Shown here: positions 1-7,753 of the stretch, piece after piece | How positions within the stretch are numbered: the stretch's first letter is position 1 | Layout: every line of letters starts with the position of its first letter | DNA from: JBAXTE01 sp037130365 | GTDB taxonomy: Bacteria > Bacteroidota > Bacteroidia > Bacteroidales > WCHB1-69 | NCBI GenBank assembly: GCA_037130365.1 | Contig: JBAXTE010000048.1 | Span: forward strand, 1-31,113 | DNA: 31,113 nucleotides | Reading direction: 5' to 3' | Notes under the pieces: generated by a model | The model's database searches: none | What the model saw: the letters and a program-made list of their open reading frames with translations, nothing else | What the model was told of the DNA's origin: nothing | Position numbers and translations under genes: made by a program

Positions 1-2
1 TG

Positions 3-33
3 CAAAAGTACATCAATATTTCTAATTTGCAAT
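3..33 (-). promoter_or_regulatory. Outward-facing Bacteroidota-type promoter at the left edge
   Basis: On the minus strand the sequence reads ATTG (30-33), a 19-bp spacer, then TACTTTTG (3-10). This matches the Bacteroidota -33/-7 pattern of TTTG, about 19 bp, TAnnTTTG. Transcription would leave the window to the left, so the gene it serves is not visible. The next gene on the right (669) is on the plus strand, so the AT-rich stretch 1-668 is a divergent intergenic region. Confidence 0.5.
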
Positions 34-593
34 ATATAATTCAATTTATTATTGTTAAACATAGGTATAACACTGATTATGAGCAAAAATAAGTTATAAT
101 TTTTATCCCTAATTTTTGAATAACTAGAATATAACTGAAACTTTACTATTAATCATAAATAAAATAATGAAAAATAATTGCAATTTAAAACGTATTGACA
201 AAGAGTATCGGACATAAAATTCCGTTTAATACCGCTTCTAAATATAATATAGTCCATTTTTCAAACTTTATATGAACTATTATCTACGAGCGGCATTAGA
301 CGAATCTAGCGTATAAAATATCCTTGGGCTATTTTATACGCTAGATTTGGTATAAGATGCAACCTTAAAAAAAACTTCCAAAAAAACATATTCAAGGACT
401 TTATTCAAAAACGAACTTTACCTTATATATAATAAAGAATATTTTTAAATATCATTTATTATATCTGACGGGAAATCTCTCTGAAACAATAAACTAATTA
501 GCTTATTGAAAAACAAACTATTCGTAATCAAACAAAATAACATATAAGGAAATGGTTACAATTAATATAAAATTTTAAAATAAACTAGAATAA
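34..593. other. AT-rich gene-free region with one strong hairpin
   Basis: No credible reading frame occurs here on either strand: stops are dense and the base composition is strongly A+T. Apart from the long inverted repeat at 303-347 and the promoters at each end, I see no tRNA, no tandem repeats and no recognisable gene remnant. Confidence 0.6.
303..347. repeat. Perfect 18-bp inverted repeat with 9-nt loop
   Basis: The arm at 303-320 (AATCTAGCGTATAAAATA) is exactly complementary to 330-347, separated by the 9-nt loop TCCTTGGGC. A G-T wobble and a C-G pair extend the stem outward. No T-tract follows directly on either strand, so it does not look like a standard intrinsic terminator. It sits in the middle of an untranslated divergent region. 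Possible roles are a recombination or protein-binding site, a structured RNA, or a small mobile palindrome; the sequence does not decide between them. Confidence 0.85.
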
Positions 594-624
594 ATTGCAT
601 CAATTAAAAAAAATTGTATATTTA
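594..624 (+). promoter_or_regulatory. Promoter of the four-helix bundle gene
   Basis: ATTG (594-597), a 19-bp spacer and TATATTTA (617-624) match the Bacteroidota -33/-7 pattern with one mismatch in each box. The expected start of transcription is near 631, giving a leader of about 38 nt before the ATG at 669. Confidence 0.45.
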
Positions 625-668
625 CGGCAGAAAATAAAAACAATATTATAAACTAAAACTTTTACACG

Positions 669-1094
669 ATGGGAACTGAAACTGAAAACGCTGTTAGTTT
701 TTTCCGATTTGAAGATTTGCGTATATACGCAAAAGCGTTAAGCTATATCAATTGGGTTTATAAAGCTACTTCTACTTTTCCGGAATCTGCTCAAGTTGCT
801 TTAACCGATCAGTTTATCAAAACTACACAAACTATTGCGCTAAACATTGCTGAAGGGTCTGCTCGGAATAAAAGTCAGTTTATTTATTATCTAAAAATGG
901 CAAAAAGCTCAGTCAGGGATTGTGTTGTTTATACTACTATTGCGACTCAGCAAGATTTGTTTAACGAAGAGAATGCTGAATATTCGAGAAATCAATTAAT
1001 GGAATTAACAAAAATGATTGGTTCATTAATAGCATCATTACAACGTTCCATTCCAAATGTAAAAGATGAGCACGATGATATTGACGAAATATAA
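669..1094 (+). CDS. Four-helix bundle protein (23S rRNA intervening-sequence protein family)
   Basis: This 141-residue protein matches the family first found encoded inside intervening sequences of 23S rRNA and very common as stand-alone genes in Bacteroidota. Family hallmarks are the start FRFEDLRIYAKA (residues 12-23), the central NIAEGSARNKSQFIYYLKMAKSS (written in part; residues 58-80) and four amphipathic helices. Length is normal for the family (about 115-140). The family forms pentameric helical bundles in solved structures; its cellular role is unknown. No rRNA sequence flanks it here, so it is not in an rRNA intron. It ends 119 bp before the DUF1015 gene, which has its own promoter. 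Confidence 0.88.
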   Translation: MGTETENAVSFFRFEDLRIYAKALSYINWVYKATSTFPESAQVALTDQFIKTTQTIALNIAEGSARNKSQFIYYLKMAKSSVRDCVVYTTIATQQDLFNEENAEYSRNQLMELTKMIGSLIASLQRSIPNVKDEHDDIDEI

Positions 1095-1153
1095 CATTTA
1101 TTCTGAATAATGTACTGTATTTTATAAAAAAGTAGAGGGAATGACATTCAAAT

Positions 1154-1184
1154 TTTGTTGTTGCCTCTTTTTTTATTTACTTTG
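1154..1184 (+). promoter_or_regulatory. Promoter of the DUF1015 gene
   Basis: TTTG (1154-1157), exactly 19 bp, then TTACTTTG (1177-1184) is close to the Bacteroidota consensus, with one mismatch in the -7 box. Transcription would start near 1191, about 23 nt before the ATG at 1214. This separates the DUF1015 gene transcriptionally from the gene upstream. Confidence 0.6.
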
Positions 1185-1213
1185 CCACAAAATATTAAAA
1201 ACAGAATGATATT

Positions 1214-2461
1214 ATGGCAATTTTAAAAGCATTTAAAGGTTTGAGACCGCCCAAAGCTATTGTTTCTCAATTAGCTTCACGTCCTTATGACGTATTGAAT
1301 TCCGCAGAAGCTCGTATTGAAGCTGAAGGAAATCCATACTCACTTCTTCACGTTACTAAGTCTGAAATTGATTTACCTGTTGGAATCGATGAACATAGTG
1401 ATGCTGTTTACAACAAAGTGGCTGAAAATTTCAACATATTTCAAGCTGAAAAATGGTTGGTTCGCGATAACAAAGAAAACCTGTACATCTACGCTCAAAC
1501 TATGGATGGCAGAACTCAGTATGGAATAGTAGGTTGCACTCATATTGAGGACTATTTCAACAATCATATCAAAAAACACGAATTAACCAGAAAAGACAAA
1601 GAAGAAGACCGAATGATGCACGTTCGTGTGGCTAATGCTAACGTTGAACCTGTATTCTTTGCCTATCCTGCTCACGCTGAAATAGATAAAATTGTTGCTG
1701 CAATTACAGCTACGCCAGCTGAATATGACTTTATAACCGACGAAGGTTTTGGTCACCATTTTTGGGTAATTGATGATGAGAAAACAATTGCTCGAATTAT
1801 CGAAATCTTTAAAACCGAAATTCCAGATTTATATGTAGCTGATGGCCATCATAGAACTGCTGCTGCTGCATTGGTTGGTCAAGAAAAAAAGAAAAACAAC
1901 CCAAATCACACCGGAAACGAAGAGTATAACTATTTTATGTCGGTGATTTTCCCAGATAATCAATTGAAAATTATTGATTATAACCGTGTTATAAAAGATT
2001 TAAACGGACTTACAAAAGAACAACTGATTGCAAAAATTAGCGAAGTTTTTGAAGTTAAAAATATGGGAACAACAATTTATGCTCCTGCAAAACTTCACGA
2101 ATTCAGTATGTACATCGATAACGAATGGTATAAACTTACTGCAAAACAAGGAACTTACAACGATGCTGACCCAATTGGAGTATTGGATGTAACCATTCTT
2201 TCGAACTTGGTTTTAGACCAAATCCTAGACATTAAAGATTTAAGAACTTCAAAACGTATTGATTTTGTTGGTGGAATTAGAGGTCTTGGCGAATTAAAAC
2301 GCAGAGTTGACAATGGTGAAATGGTGGTTGCTTTTGCTTTATATGCTGTTTCGATGAAACAACTTATTGATATTGCTGACACTGGCAACATTATGCCTCC
2401 AAAAACTACTTGGTTCGAGCCTAAATTGCGCTCAGGATTAGTGATTCATACTCTTGATTAG
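1214..2461 (+). CDS. DUF1015 family protein
   Basis: A cytosolic 415-residue protein of the DUF1015 family, which is usual in length and widespread in Bacteroidota and Firmicutes. The signature is the strongly conserved VADGHHRTAAA (residues about 208-218, with the D-G-H-H-R core at 210-214). Other family features are an N-terminal FKGLRPP segment and the C-terminal PPKTTWFEPKLRSG (about 396-409). No signal peptide or membrane segment is present. In many Bacteroidota genomes this gene lies beside serC and serA, suggesting a link to serine metabolism, but neither gene is present here and the biochemical role cannot be read from this sequence. It ends in a hairpin shared with the convergent hipA-like gene. 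Confidence 0.88.
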   Translation: MAILKAFKGLRPPKAIVSQLASRPYDVLNSAEARIEAEGNPYSLLHVTKSEIDLPVGIDEHSDAVYNKVAENFNIFQAEKWLVRDNKENLYIYAQTMDGRTQYGIVGCTHIEDYFNNHIKKHELTRKDKEEDRMMHVRVANANVEPVFFAYPAHAEIDKIVAAITATPAEYDFITDEGFGHHFWVIDDEKTIARIIEIFKTEIPDLYVADGHHRTAAAALVGQEKKKNNPNHTGNEEYNYFMSVIFPDNQLKIIDYNRVIKDLNGLTKEQLIAKISEVFEVKNMGTTIYAPAKLHEFSMYIDNEWYKLTAKQGTYNDADPIGVLDVTILSNLVLDQILDIKDLRTSKRIDFVGGIRGLGELKRRVDNGEMVVAFALYAVSMKQLIDIADTGNIMPPKTTWFEPKLRSGLVIHTLD

Positions 2462-2480
2462 TCAAATTAATTGAATTATA

Positions 2481-2510
2481 AAAAGAGGGTGGCATTAGTC
2501 ACCTTTTTTT
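2481..2510. terminator. Terminator between the DUF1015 gene and the hipA-like gene
   Basis: AAAAGAGGGTG, an 8-nt loop, then CACCTTTTTTT forms a short GC stem (GGTG/CACC) flanked by A and T tracts. The T-tract on the plus strand suits termination of the DUF1015 transcript, and the A-tract gives a T-tract on the minus strand for the convergent gene. Its last bases overlap the stop codon of the hipA-like gene (2509-2511). Confidence 0.6.
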
Positions 2511-3588
2511 ATTTTAACACCACTTCTTTAACCTCCTCAATAATTGCTTTTGCTTTAATTATTGAAAGACCAATTTTTTTAGCAAGTTTTAAAATATCGC
2601 TTTCAGTTGGAGTTCCGTTTCCTAAAACAGTAGTCGTGTGATTTCCATTAAATCCATAACTTGGAGTAAGATCATAAGCTGGAGTTAAGCTCCATTTTTG
2701 ATTATCATATTTAAAGGAAAAGTTTTTAGCATGATCATCTCTGTTTTTGATTAAAATATTGAATATCATTAATTTAAATAACTTTTCAACTTCTGTAAAG
2801 TCGTTGGTTAATGCTCTGGTAAGCTTCAATAAGTCTTCATAATCGAGGGATGGAAGTCTGTGACTTGCATAAAGTAATCCTGATGCTGAATGCACATGAA
2901 CTCTTTTTTCAATAGTTCTGTCAAATAGCTTTGACCCAAAATATTTACCATTAAAAAGTTTTGATTCGGGCACTTCTATTCCACATTTTTTGGCCATAAG
3001 TGAGCAATTAAACTCTATTTCACCAATTTTTGAGTCATCATATTGAGTTGGAAATTTTACCAACCATAATTCGTTTTCAAAACGAACAATCACTTTTGGT
3101 CTAACCCCCGCTGAAGAACCATTTTTAGCAATTAATAGTTCTAAATAATCTTCATCTTGCACCGTAAGGACTTTTTCTATCTCTTTAGCAAAAAAATCAA
3201 GATTATGCTGTTCATCTACGAATTTAATCTCATTATCAGGTTCATAGGAAAGTGCTCCCATTCCACTTTTTCCAACTAAACTCAATCTGTCCAATACTGA
3301 CAAAGTACGAATATCTACTCCTTTACTCCTAAGAAATCGATCTAACAACAATTGTCCCCAACCATCGGGTAAGCTATCGTTAAAAACTCCAAATAATCCA
3401 TCAAATGGTTGTTGTTTTGCGACAAATGTTTCTGCTGTTAATGGAAGATAAAATGGAGATATGGAAAATCCATTTTCAACCCACTCTTTATCATATTCAA
3501 AAACTGCTAAATTGTTTTTATTTAGCACCATTCTTCCCACCAACTGTTCGTTGAGTGTTATCTTTAATAAATCTATGGGTTTAAACAT
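2509..3588 (-). CDS. hipA: HipA-family Ser/Thr kinase (toxin of a hipBA-type module)
   Basis: This 359-residue protein has the HipA layout: an N-terminal subdomain (residues 5-115, with DSLPDGWGQLLLDR at 71-84) and a kinase-like C-terminal domain (about 150-350). Visible kinase elements are the glycine/serine loop GSSAGVRPK (157-165), the ATP-binding lysine in WLVKFP (K178), the catalytic NRDDHAKNF (282-290; D284 likely catalytic, N289 metal-binding) and the DFG-equivalent PAYDLTP (D306). All key residues are intact, so an active kinase is expected. HipA of E. coli phosphorylates glutamyl-tRNA synthetase; the target here is unknown. E. coli HipA is longer (440). The gene overlaps the upstream HTH gene by 8 nt, which suggests translational coupling to its antitoxin. 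Confidence 0.9.
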   Translation of the reverse strand: MFKPIDLLKITLNEQLVGRMVLNKNNLAVFEYDKEWVENGFSISPFYLPLTAETFVAKQQPFDGLFGVFNDSLPDGWGQLLLDRFLRSKGVDIRTLSVLDRLSLVGKSGMGALSYEPDNEIKFVDEQHNLDFFAKEIEKVLTVQDEDYLELLIAKNGSSAGVRPKVIVRFENELWLVKFPTQYDDSKIGEIEFNCSLMAKKCGIEVPESKLFNGKYFGSKLFDRTIEKRVHVHSASGLLYASHRLPSLDYEDLLKLTRALTNDFTEVEKLFKLMIFNILIKNRDDHAKNFSFKYDNQKWSLTPAYDLTPSYGFNGNHTTTVLGNGTPTESDILKLAKKIGLSIIKAKAIIEEVKEVVLK

Positions 3589-3907
3589 TTATTCTTGCTC
3601 TTTTTCGGTGAATTTCACGCTTCTGTTTTAGAATATCATCAATACGTTCAGACTTTTCAATTTTAAAAAGGTCGTTAAATAGTTCAGTAGCATTTAGTGA
3701 AATGGCTAATTGCAGTAAACTTTTTAAGGATATTTCTGCCGAAGTTTCAAAGCGTTTCAACGTTCCAAAACTAACTCCTGATTTTTTTGATAAAAGTGCT
3801 TGGGTTAAATTCAAATCCAACCGTCGCTGTTTCATATTTTGAGAAATCCTCTTGGCAATAGTTGAAGGCACATTATCGTTCAATATATCATCTAATATAT
3901 TATCCAT
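3581..3907 (-). CDS. hipB: HipB-type HTH antitoxin/repressor
   Basis: A 108-residue protein with an XRE/Cro helix-turn-helix at residues about 21-75 (ISQNMKQRRLDLNLTQALLS, then SGVSFGTLKRFE) and a basic C-terminal tail (KQKREIHRKRARINV). It lies directly before the HipA-like kinase and overlaps it by 8 nt. This is the standard order of hipBA modules, in which HipB binds and silences HipA and represses the operon. The N-terminal 20 residues are acidic and may be flexible. A 10-bp direct repeat upstream is a candidate operator. Assignment as antitoxin rests on the HTH fold plus gene order. Confidence 0.87.
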   Translation of the reverse strand: MDNILDDILNDNVPSTIAKRISQNMKQRRLDLNLTQALLSKKSGVSFGTLKRFETSAEISLKSLLQLAISLNATELFNDLFKIEKSERIDDILKQKREIHRKRARINV

Positions 3908-3913
3908 AAAGTA

Positions 3914-3963
3914 AATATTTTATTTTAATATATAATATTTTATCTTTTATATTTACAAAGATA
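3914..3963 (-). promoter_or_regulatory. hipBA promoter -7 box and candidate operator repeats
   Basis: On the minus strand TATCTTTG (3956-3963) is a perfect TAnnTTTG -7 box; no clear -33 box is present at the usual spacing. Between the expected transcription start (about 3949) and the hipB ATG lie two copies of AATATTTTAT (plus-strand reading) at 3914-3923 and 3934-3943, exactly 20 bp apart, about two helical turns. That placement suits autorepression by HipB, although A+T richness raises the chance of coincidence. Confidence 0.4.
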
Positions 3964-4025
3964 CAACAAAAATATCAAAATTCGATGATTTAAATTTTTA
4001 ATGTTTTTTGAGCTAAAAACTGATA

Positions 4026-5216
4026 CTAATATTCAAAAACTTTCTTGAAATATTTAACCAAAACTCCTTTTTTAAAGTATAAAACATACGTCGACATACA
4101 TTCAATATTAACCTTATATATTTCTTCTTCTTTATCAATTGGAGATTCTACTTTTGGAATAATGGAGAGTGGGATAACTTTCACTTCTGACAATTTGTTC
4201 TTATTTATTAAAAACAATAAATCTCTTTCTAAATCAAATACTAAAATAGAATTTAGCTTTTCATCAAACATAAATATTGGCTCTCCATCTCCCATTCTTG
4301 GACAAAAACCAATTACCTTAAATTTATTAATTAGAGTCCCATTTACACTATACATATAAACATTATCCGAAATTGTATCCTGCACTGCTTCAATACTTTT
4401 CAAGGTATCTTCAACACCATAATTTGACATTTGAATAATCATCGTGTCTTTATACTCATACAATTCATAAAATACAAAAACGATTGAATCATTTACAACG
4501 GAAGTCCAAGTTGCTTCATTTGGAAAAGGGACGGTCATTTTCAGAAAGTCAGAAATCCCCGATCCTGAGACAAAATGTCTCTTATCAGGAGTTATTACCA
4601 ATTTATTATGCCCTCCCCAAAAATTACTGTTAAACCCTTTCAAAATCAATTTTCCATCTTTCCCGAACACCAAAAAGTAGTCTCCACCTATATCGGTTCC
4701 TAAAAGTGCAAATTCTATTTTAAACAAAAAAAATGATTCCGATTTATCACAACCAACATAAGTAGGAGATATCGGAAAGCTCATTGTAATATCCTGATCA
4801 TTTATATCTTGAAAATCTTTTTTCGTAACAGATGTTGAGAAAACTATTTTCCCACTTTCCTTCACCGTAAAGCAATACATATTATTACTGGACTTTTCTA
4901 TCCAAACATGTATATTCTCCGTTTCGACAGAATCAATATGATTTATTGTTTTATAGATTGTGTCGTTTAATGAATTTGCTTTACAGGTTATTTGATACTT
5001 TTTTGCCCCAATGCTATATACAGAATCTGATGAATAAACAGTTGTGTCGTGAAGCCATTCATAAACAAATATTGTATCATTAATTTTTATGGAATCGGAA
5101 TATCTCACATTCTCAGGATAAACTTGTTGGTTTGTATTTGAAAATGAATAACCCTTATTGCACGCAATTATTAATGCAAACAAAAACAGAAAACGGCATA
5201 ATAGATTAATTTTCAT
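4026..5216 (-). CDS. Lipoprotein of unknown function, coupled to prmC
   Basis: Not recognised as a known family. The frame is open from an ATG at 5252 that overlaps the prmC stop by 4 nt (ATGA), but the Met at 5216 begins a clean lipoprotein signal: MKINLLC, a hydrophobic stretch, then the lipobox LIIAC with the lipidated Cys at residue 19. I therefore prefer 5216, giving 396 residues; the 5252 start (408) remains possible. After the signal the protein is soluble, beta-rich and acidic, with segments such as FMFDEKLNSILVFDLERD that recall beta-propeller lipoproteins of Bacteroidota, an inference from texture only. It probably sits in a membrane facing the periplasm or the surface. It is co-transcribed behind prmC, with no functional link apparent. 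Confidence 0.7.
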   Translation of the reverse strand: MKINLLCRFLFLFALIIACNKGYSFSNTNQQVYPENVRYSDSIKINDTIFVYEWLHDTTVYSSDSVYSIGAKKYQITCKANSLNDTIYKTINHIDSVETENIHVWIEKSSNNMYCFTVKESGKIVFSTSVTKKDFQDINDQDITMSFPISPTYVGCDKSESFFLFKIEFALLGTDIGGDYFLVFGKDGKLILKGFNSNFWGGHNKLVITPDKRHFVSGSGISDFLKMTVPFPNEATWTSVVNDSIVFVFYELYEYKDTMIIQMSNYGVEDTLKSIEAVQDTISDNVYMYSVNGTLINKFKVIGFCPRMGDGEPIFMFDEKLNSILVFDLERDLLFLINKNKLSEVKVIPLSIIPKVESPIDKEEEIYKVNIECMSTYVLYFKKGVLVKYFKKVFEY

Positions 5217-5248
5217 GTTGATACAAGTGTTCTTTCGTAAATATTGAT

Positions 5249-6142
5249 TCATAACTTCTTTGCTTTGACTAACCTCGGCTTTCCAAACAGATCCTCTTTC
5301 AACTCAACGTCCTTGTATCCATAATCTTTAAGCATTTGCACTGTCTCATTCCCTAATGCCTCGTTGATTTCGAAATAGATGCATCCCTTCTCTTGGAGCA
5401 ATGTCAGGGAGATTTCGGCAATGGCCTTGTAGAAAATCAGCGGATCATCGTCTTCCACAAACAACGCCATTTCGGGTTCATAGGCTAACACATTTTGCTG
5501 CATCAACCTTTTCTCCGATTTTCTAATATAGGGTGGATTGCTTACAATAATATCATAAGTTTGATTGATTGGAACAAAATTAAGTAAATCATTTTCGGAA
5601 AATTCAACTTCAACTTTGTTCAATTTTGCATTAGAACGAGCCACCATTAAAGCTCCTTCGCTTTTATCAATACCCGAAACGCTCCAGTTTGGTTGTTCGT
5701 TTTTGAGGGCAATTGCAATACATCCACTTCCAGTCCCTAAATCTAGAACTGTTAATGGCTCATGATTTTGAGCAAAATCGTCTAAAATCCATTTTACCAA
5801 CTCTTCCGTCTCTGGGCGAGGAATTAGAACATGTTTATTAACATTGAATCTCAACCCATAAAACTCCTCATAACCAATCACATACTGAATGGGTTTATGT
5901 TTATTTAAATCCTCTAACGCATTTTTCAACCAAACGACATCCGACTCATTTACTCTGAAATCTGGTTGGATGGCAATTTCAGTCTTGCTTAACCCAGTGA
6001 TATATTGCAAAATCAAGGATGTTAAGACATTTTGTTCCTGTTTATCGGGGAAAGTATCCGAAAGCATCAATTGAATATGCTTACGAACCTGAGCTAGAGT
6101 GTTTGATGTCGGCCACATCCAGTTGATATTTTCTTGTGACAT
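5249..6142 (-). CDS. prmC: PrmC (HemK) release-factor glutamine methyltransferase
   Basis: PrmC methylates the glutamine of the GGQ motif in peptide-chain release factors RF1 and RF2, using S-adenosylmethionine. Counted from the upstream Met at 6172, it shows the helical N-terminal release-factor-binding domain, then LIPRPETEELV (about 116-126), the SAM-binding motif LDLGTGSGCIAIAL (143-156) and the catalytic NPPY (212-215). I choose the second Met (6142; 297 residues, MSQENINW) because the only promoter-like box, TAAATTTG (minus strand, 6170-6177), would start transcription near 6163, downstream of the first Met. The partial gene copy at 7707-7753 also preserves this Met. The gene is full length. 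Confidence 0.92.
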   Translation of the reverse strand: MSQENINWMWPTSNTLAQVRKHIQLMLSDTFPDKQEQNVLTSLILQYITGLSKTEIAIQPDFRVNESDVVWLKNALEDLNKHKPIQYVIGYEEFYGLRFNVNKHVLIPRPETEELVKWILDDFAQNHEPLTVLDLGTGSGCIAIALKNEQPNWSVSGIDKSEGALMVARSNAKLNKVEVEFSENDLLNFVPINQTYDIIVSNPPYIRKSEKRLMQQNVLAYEPEMALFVEDDDPLIFYKAIAEISLTLLQEKGCIYFEINEALGNETVQMLKDYGYKDVELKEDLFGKPRLVKAKKL

Positions 6143-6146
6143 AGTT
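6100..6146. repeat. 47-bp direct repeat, copy 1 (intact prmC start)
   Basis: This stretch covers the prmC start codon (6140-6142), four bases upstream and the first 14 codons plus one base. It recurs at 7707-7753 in the same orientation with a single mismatch (6124 T versus 7731 C). The two copies flank 1560 bp carrying one complete unknown gene. Confidence 0.9.
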
Positions 6147-6169
6147 GTATTTTGAGTTTTTCGATCCTG

Positions 6170-6177
6170 CAAATTTA
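6170..6177 (-). promoter_or_regulatory. Likely -7 box for prmC
   Basis: TAAATTTG on the minus strand fits TAnnTTTG exactly. No TTTG is found at the usual -33 distance, so support is partial. It implies a leader of about 20 nt for the ATG at 6142 and argues against the ATG at 6172. Confidence 0.4.
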
Positions 6178-6257
6178 AGGATATTAAACCAAACAGAGAT
6201 GTTTGGTGAAATTGCGAGATTTTGGGAGATTATGCATCAAAGAATATGACAATTACT

Positions 6258-7331
6258 TTATTCTTCTATTCGCTTTAAATTCAACAAAAATTTATTTTTC
6301 ACTCTAAGTTTACAATAATCTTTGTTCAATTGAAGTATTTCAATTTCATTTTCATATTTGCCAATTGAATCACCATATGTTTTTTTTTCCCACTCGTCTA
6401 ATGAAACACTTTCTAAATTCATTGCCCGCAACTTTTCAGGATAATAAACAATTCGATCAGATTCAACGTATGTCCATTCTATATAATATTTTTTTTCAAA
6501 TTCGCGGTCAAGGTTCGATACAAATAGCAAATTATCTTTAAATTCAAATACAACATTTTCCTTGATTCTATTTATCACAGTATCATATTTACTTACACAA
6601 ACATTAAAATCATCATTGTCATTAAGATATAATTGAACAGTATCGTTTTTAGTATTCTTCTCGAATTCTTTATCAGAAACAATCGAATCATTGCTTTTGT
6701 AATAGTTTATGCCAAAACTGGATTTTGCATTTCCAACCCATTTTCCTGATAATTTGCCTGTTATTCTTTTTTCAAGCATTGGATGAATAATGTCAAAATA
6801 AAGAAAGTTTGTGCCACAAGGATTTACTTCAAGTTTTGCACCTATAATGCAAGCGCTAATTATCGGGATTATGTAAATCTTATAATTAATCTTTATGATA
6901 AGACCAATGATCCACAAACGAAAAAACAATCCGATAAAATCATATGGATTAAAAATTGGAATACCTAATCCACCAATATAGCCACCTTTTAATACAAATA
7001 ATTTAAATAGCCAATATCCAAATTCAATAAAAATAAAAACAATTCTATACTTAGAATTTGAAATCCATGCTAATCCAAATAAGATCATCGAAATTGATGA
7101 ATAAATGATATAATCAATTGACAGCATATCTCTTGAATTGATAAGACAATCACAACTTTCAGTAAAATCCTGAGTTATCAAAAAGCCAATAATTGTCCAA
7201 ACAATTAAAGTTGCAATTAATGAATTTTGATTTGAAAAGAAACGTTGTACTCTTTCAAATTTTTCAATCCCTTTTAGGATTGCAATGCTAATTCCTGAAG
7301 CAATTAGCCCTGTTATTATTGTTGCTATCAT
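6258..7331 (-). CDS. Multi-pass membrane protein of unknown function
   Basis: A 357-residue protein with no recognised family. The N-terminal half holds about five or six hydrophobic segments (roughly residues 2-20, 37-55, 72-92, 96-116, 128-165 as one or two helices), placing it in the inner membrane. The C-terminal half (about 190-357) is hydrophilic and beta-rich (for example KWVGNAKSSFGINYYKSND), and ends in basic, isoleucine-rich segments. The start ATG at 7329-7331 leads straight into the first helix. It is transcribed in the same direction as prmC, 86 bp upstream, and lies wholly between the two 47-bp prmC repeats, so it may have arrived with that insertion or duplication. No function can be assigned. 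Confidence 0.7.
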   Translation of the reverse strand: MIATIITGLIASGISIAILKGIEKFERVQRFFSNQNSLIATLIVWTIIGFLITQDFTESCDCLINSRDMLSIDYIIYSSISMILFGLAWISNSKYRIVFIFIEFGYWLFKLFVLKGGYIGGLGIPIFNPYDFIGLFFRLWIIGLIIKINYKIYIIPIISACIIGAKLEVNPCGTNFLYFDIIHPMLEKRITGKLSGKWVGNAKSSFGINYYKSNDSIVSDKEFEKNTKNDTVQLYLNDNDDFNVCVSKYDTVINRIKENVVFEFKDNLLFVSNLDREFEKKYYIEWTYVESDRIVYYPEKLRAMNLESVSLDEWEKKTYGDSIGKYENEIEILQLNKDYCKLRVKNKFLLNLKRIEE

Positions 7332-7371
7332 TCTGTTTATCGATATTCAAATTAAAAACGAAAAATCTTTT

Positions 7372-7387
7372 GTCACCAAAAGGTGAC
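7372..7387. repeat. Small perfect hairpin
   Basis: GTCACC, loop AAAA, GGTGAC: a perfect 6-bp stem just upstream of the membrane protein gene. It could be part of its leader or an operator; no further support. Confidence 0.5.
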
Positions 7388-7448
7388 TAACTCATCAATG
7401 ACATTAAGGTAATAATCTTTTCAATCATTTGATTTCCTCTCATAAAAG

Positions 7449-7480
7449 TCATTGCATCACGTCACCCGAAGATGCAATGA
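7449..7480. repeat. 10-bp perfect inverted repeat in the prmC-repeat segment
   Basis: TCATTGCATC (7449-7458) pairs exactly with GATGCAATGA (7471-7480) across a 12-nt loop. It is the strongest dyad in the gene-free stretch 7332-8060. No T-tract follows. Confidence 0.7.
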
Positions 7481-7706
7481 CCAACATGCCGGTCGTGATT
7501 CGATAATATGAGATTATTGAATGGAAAATCAATCAGTTGGAAAAGAACGGTGATGTAATGCAAAGTCTTGCAAAGCTAAGAAATTATAGCTCAAACAGCA
7601 AAAAAATGTTTACTTAGAAATTACCTGTTTATATTTAAGTGGTGTGATACTGCCTACCACGATATGGAATAATCATAAGGCATACTTCGTACTAATCCTT
7701 AAACAA

Positions 7707-7753
7707 TGTTTGATGTCGGCCACATCCAGTCGATATTTTCTTGTGACATAGTT
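7707..7753 (-). pseudogene. prmC 5' fragment (47-bp direct repeat, copy 2)
   Basis: On the minus strand an ATG at 7747-7749 opens MSQENIDWMWPTSN, matching the true prmC start (MSQENINWMWPTSN) apart from one residue. It then diverges and stops after two codons (I V stop). Identity to copy 1 is 46 of 47 bp. A box like a -7 element, TAATTTCG (minus strand, 7773-7780), stands at about the same distance upstream as the box before intact prmC, so this may be the original prmC promoter region now cut off from the gene. It is either a displaced 5' end left by an insertion, or a partial duplication. Confidence 0.8.

Noticed and set aside
303..347. Long hairpin as an integron attC site or an IS end
   Set aside because: No RYYYAAC/GTTRRRY boxes, no integrase, no transposase and no target-site duplication visible.
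669..1094. Four-helix bundle gene as evidence for a 23S rRNA intervening sequence
   Set aside because: No 23S rRNA sequence flanks it; stand-alone copies are usual in Bacteroidota.
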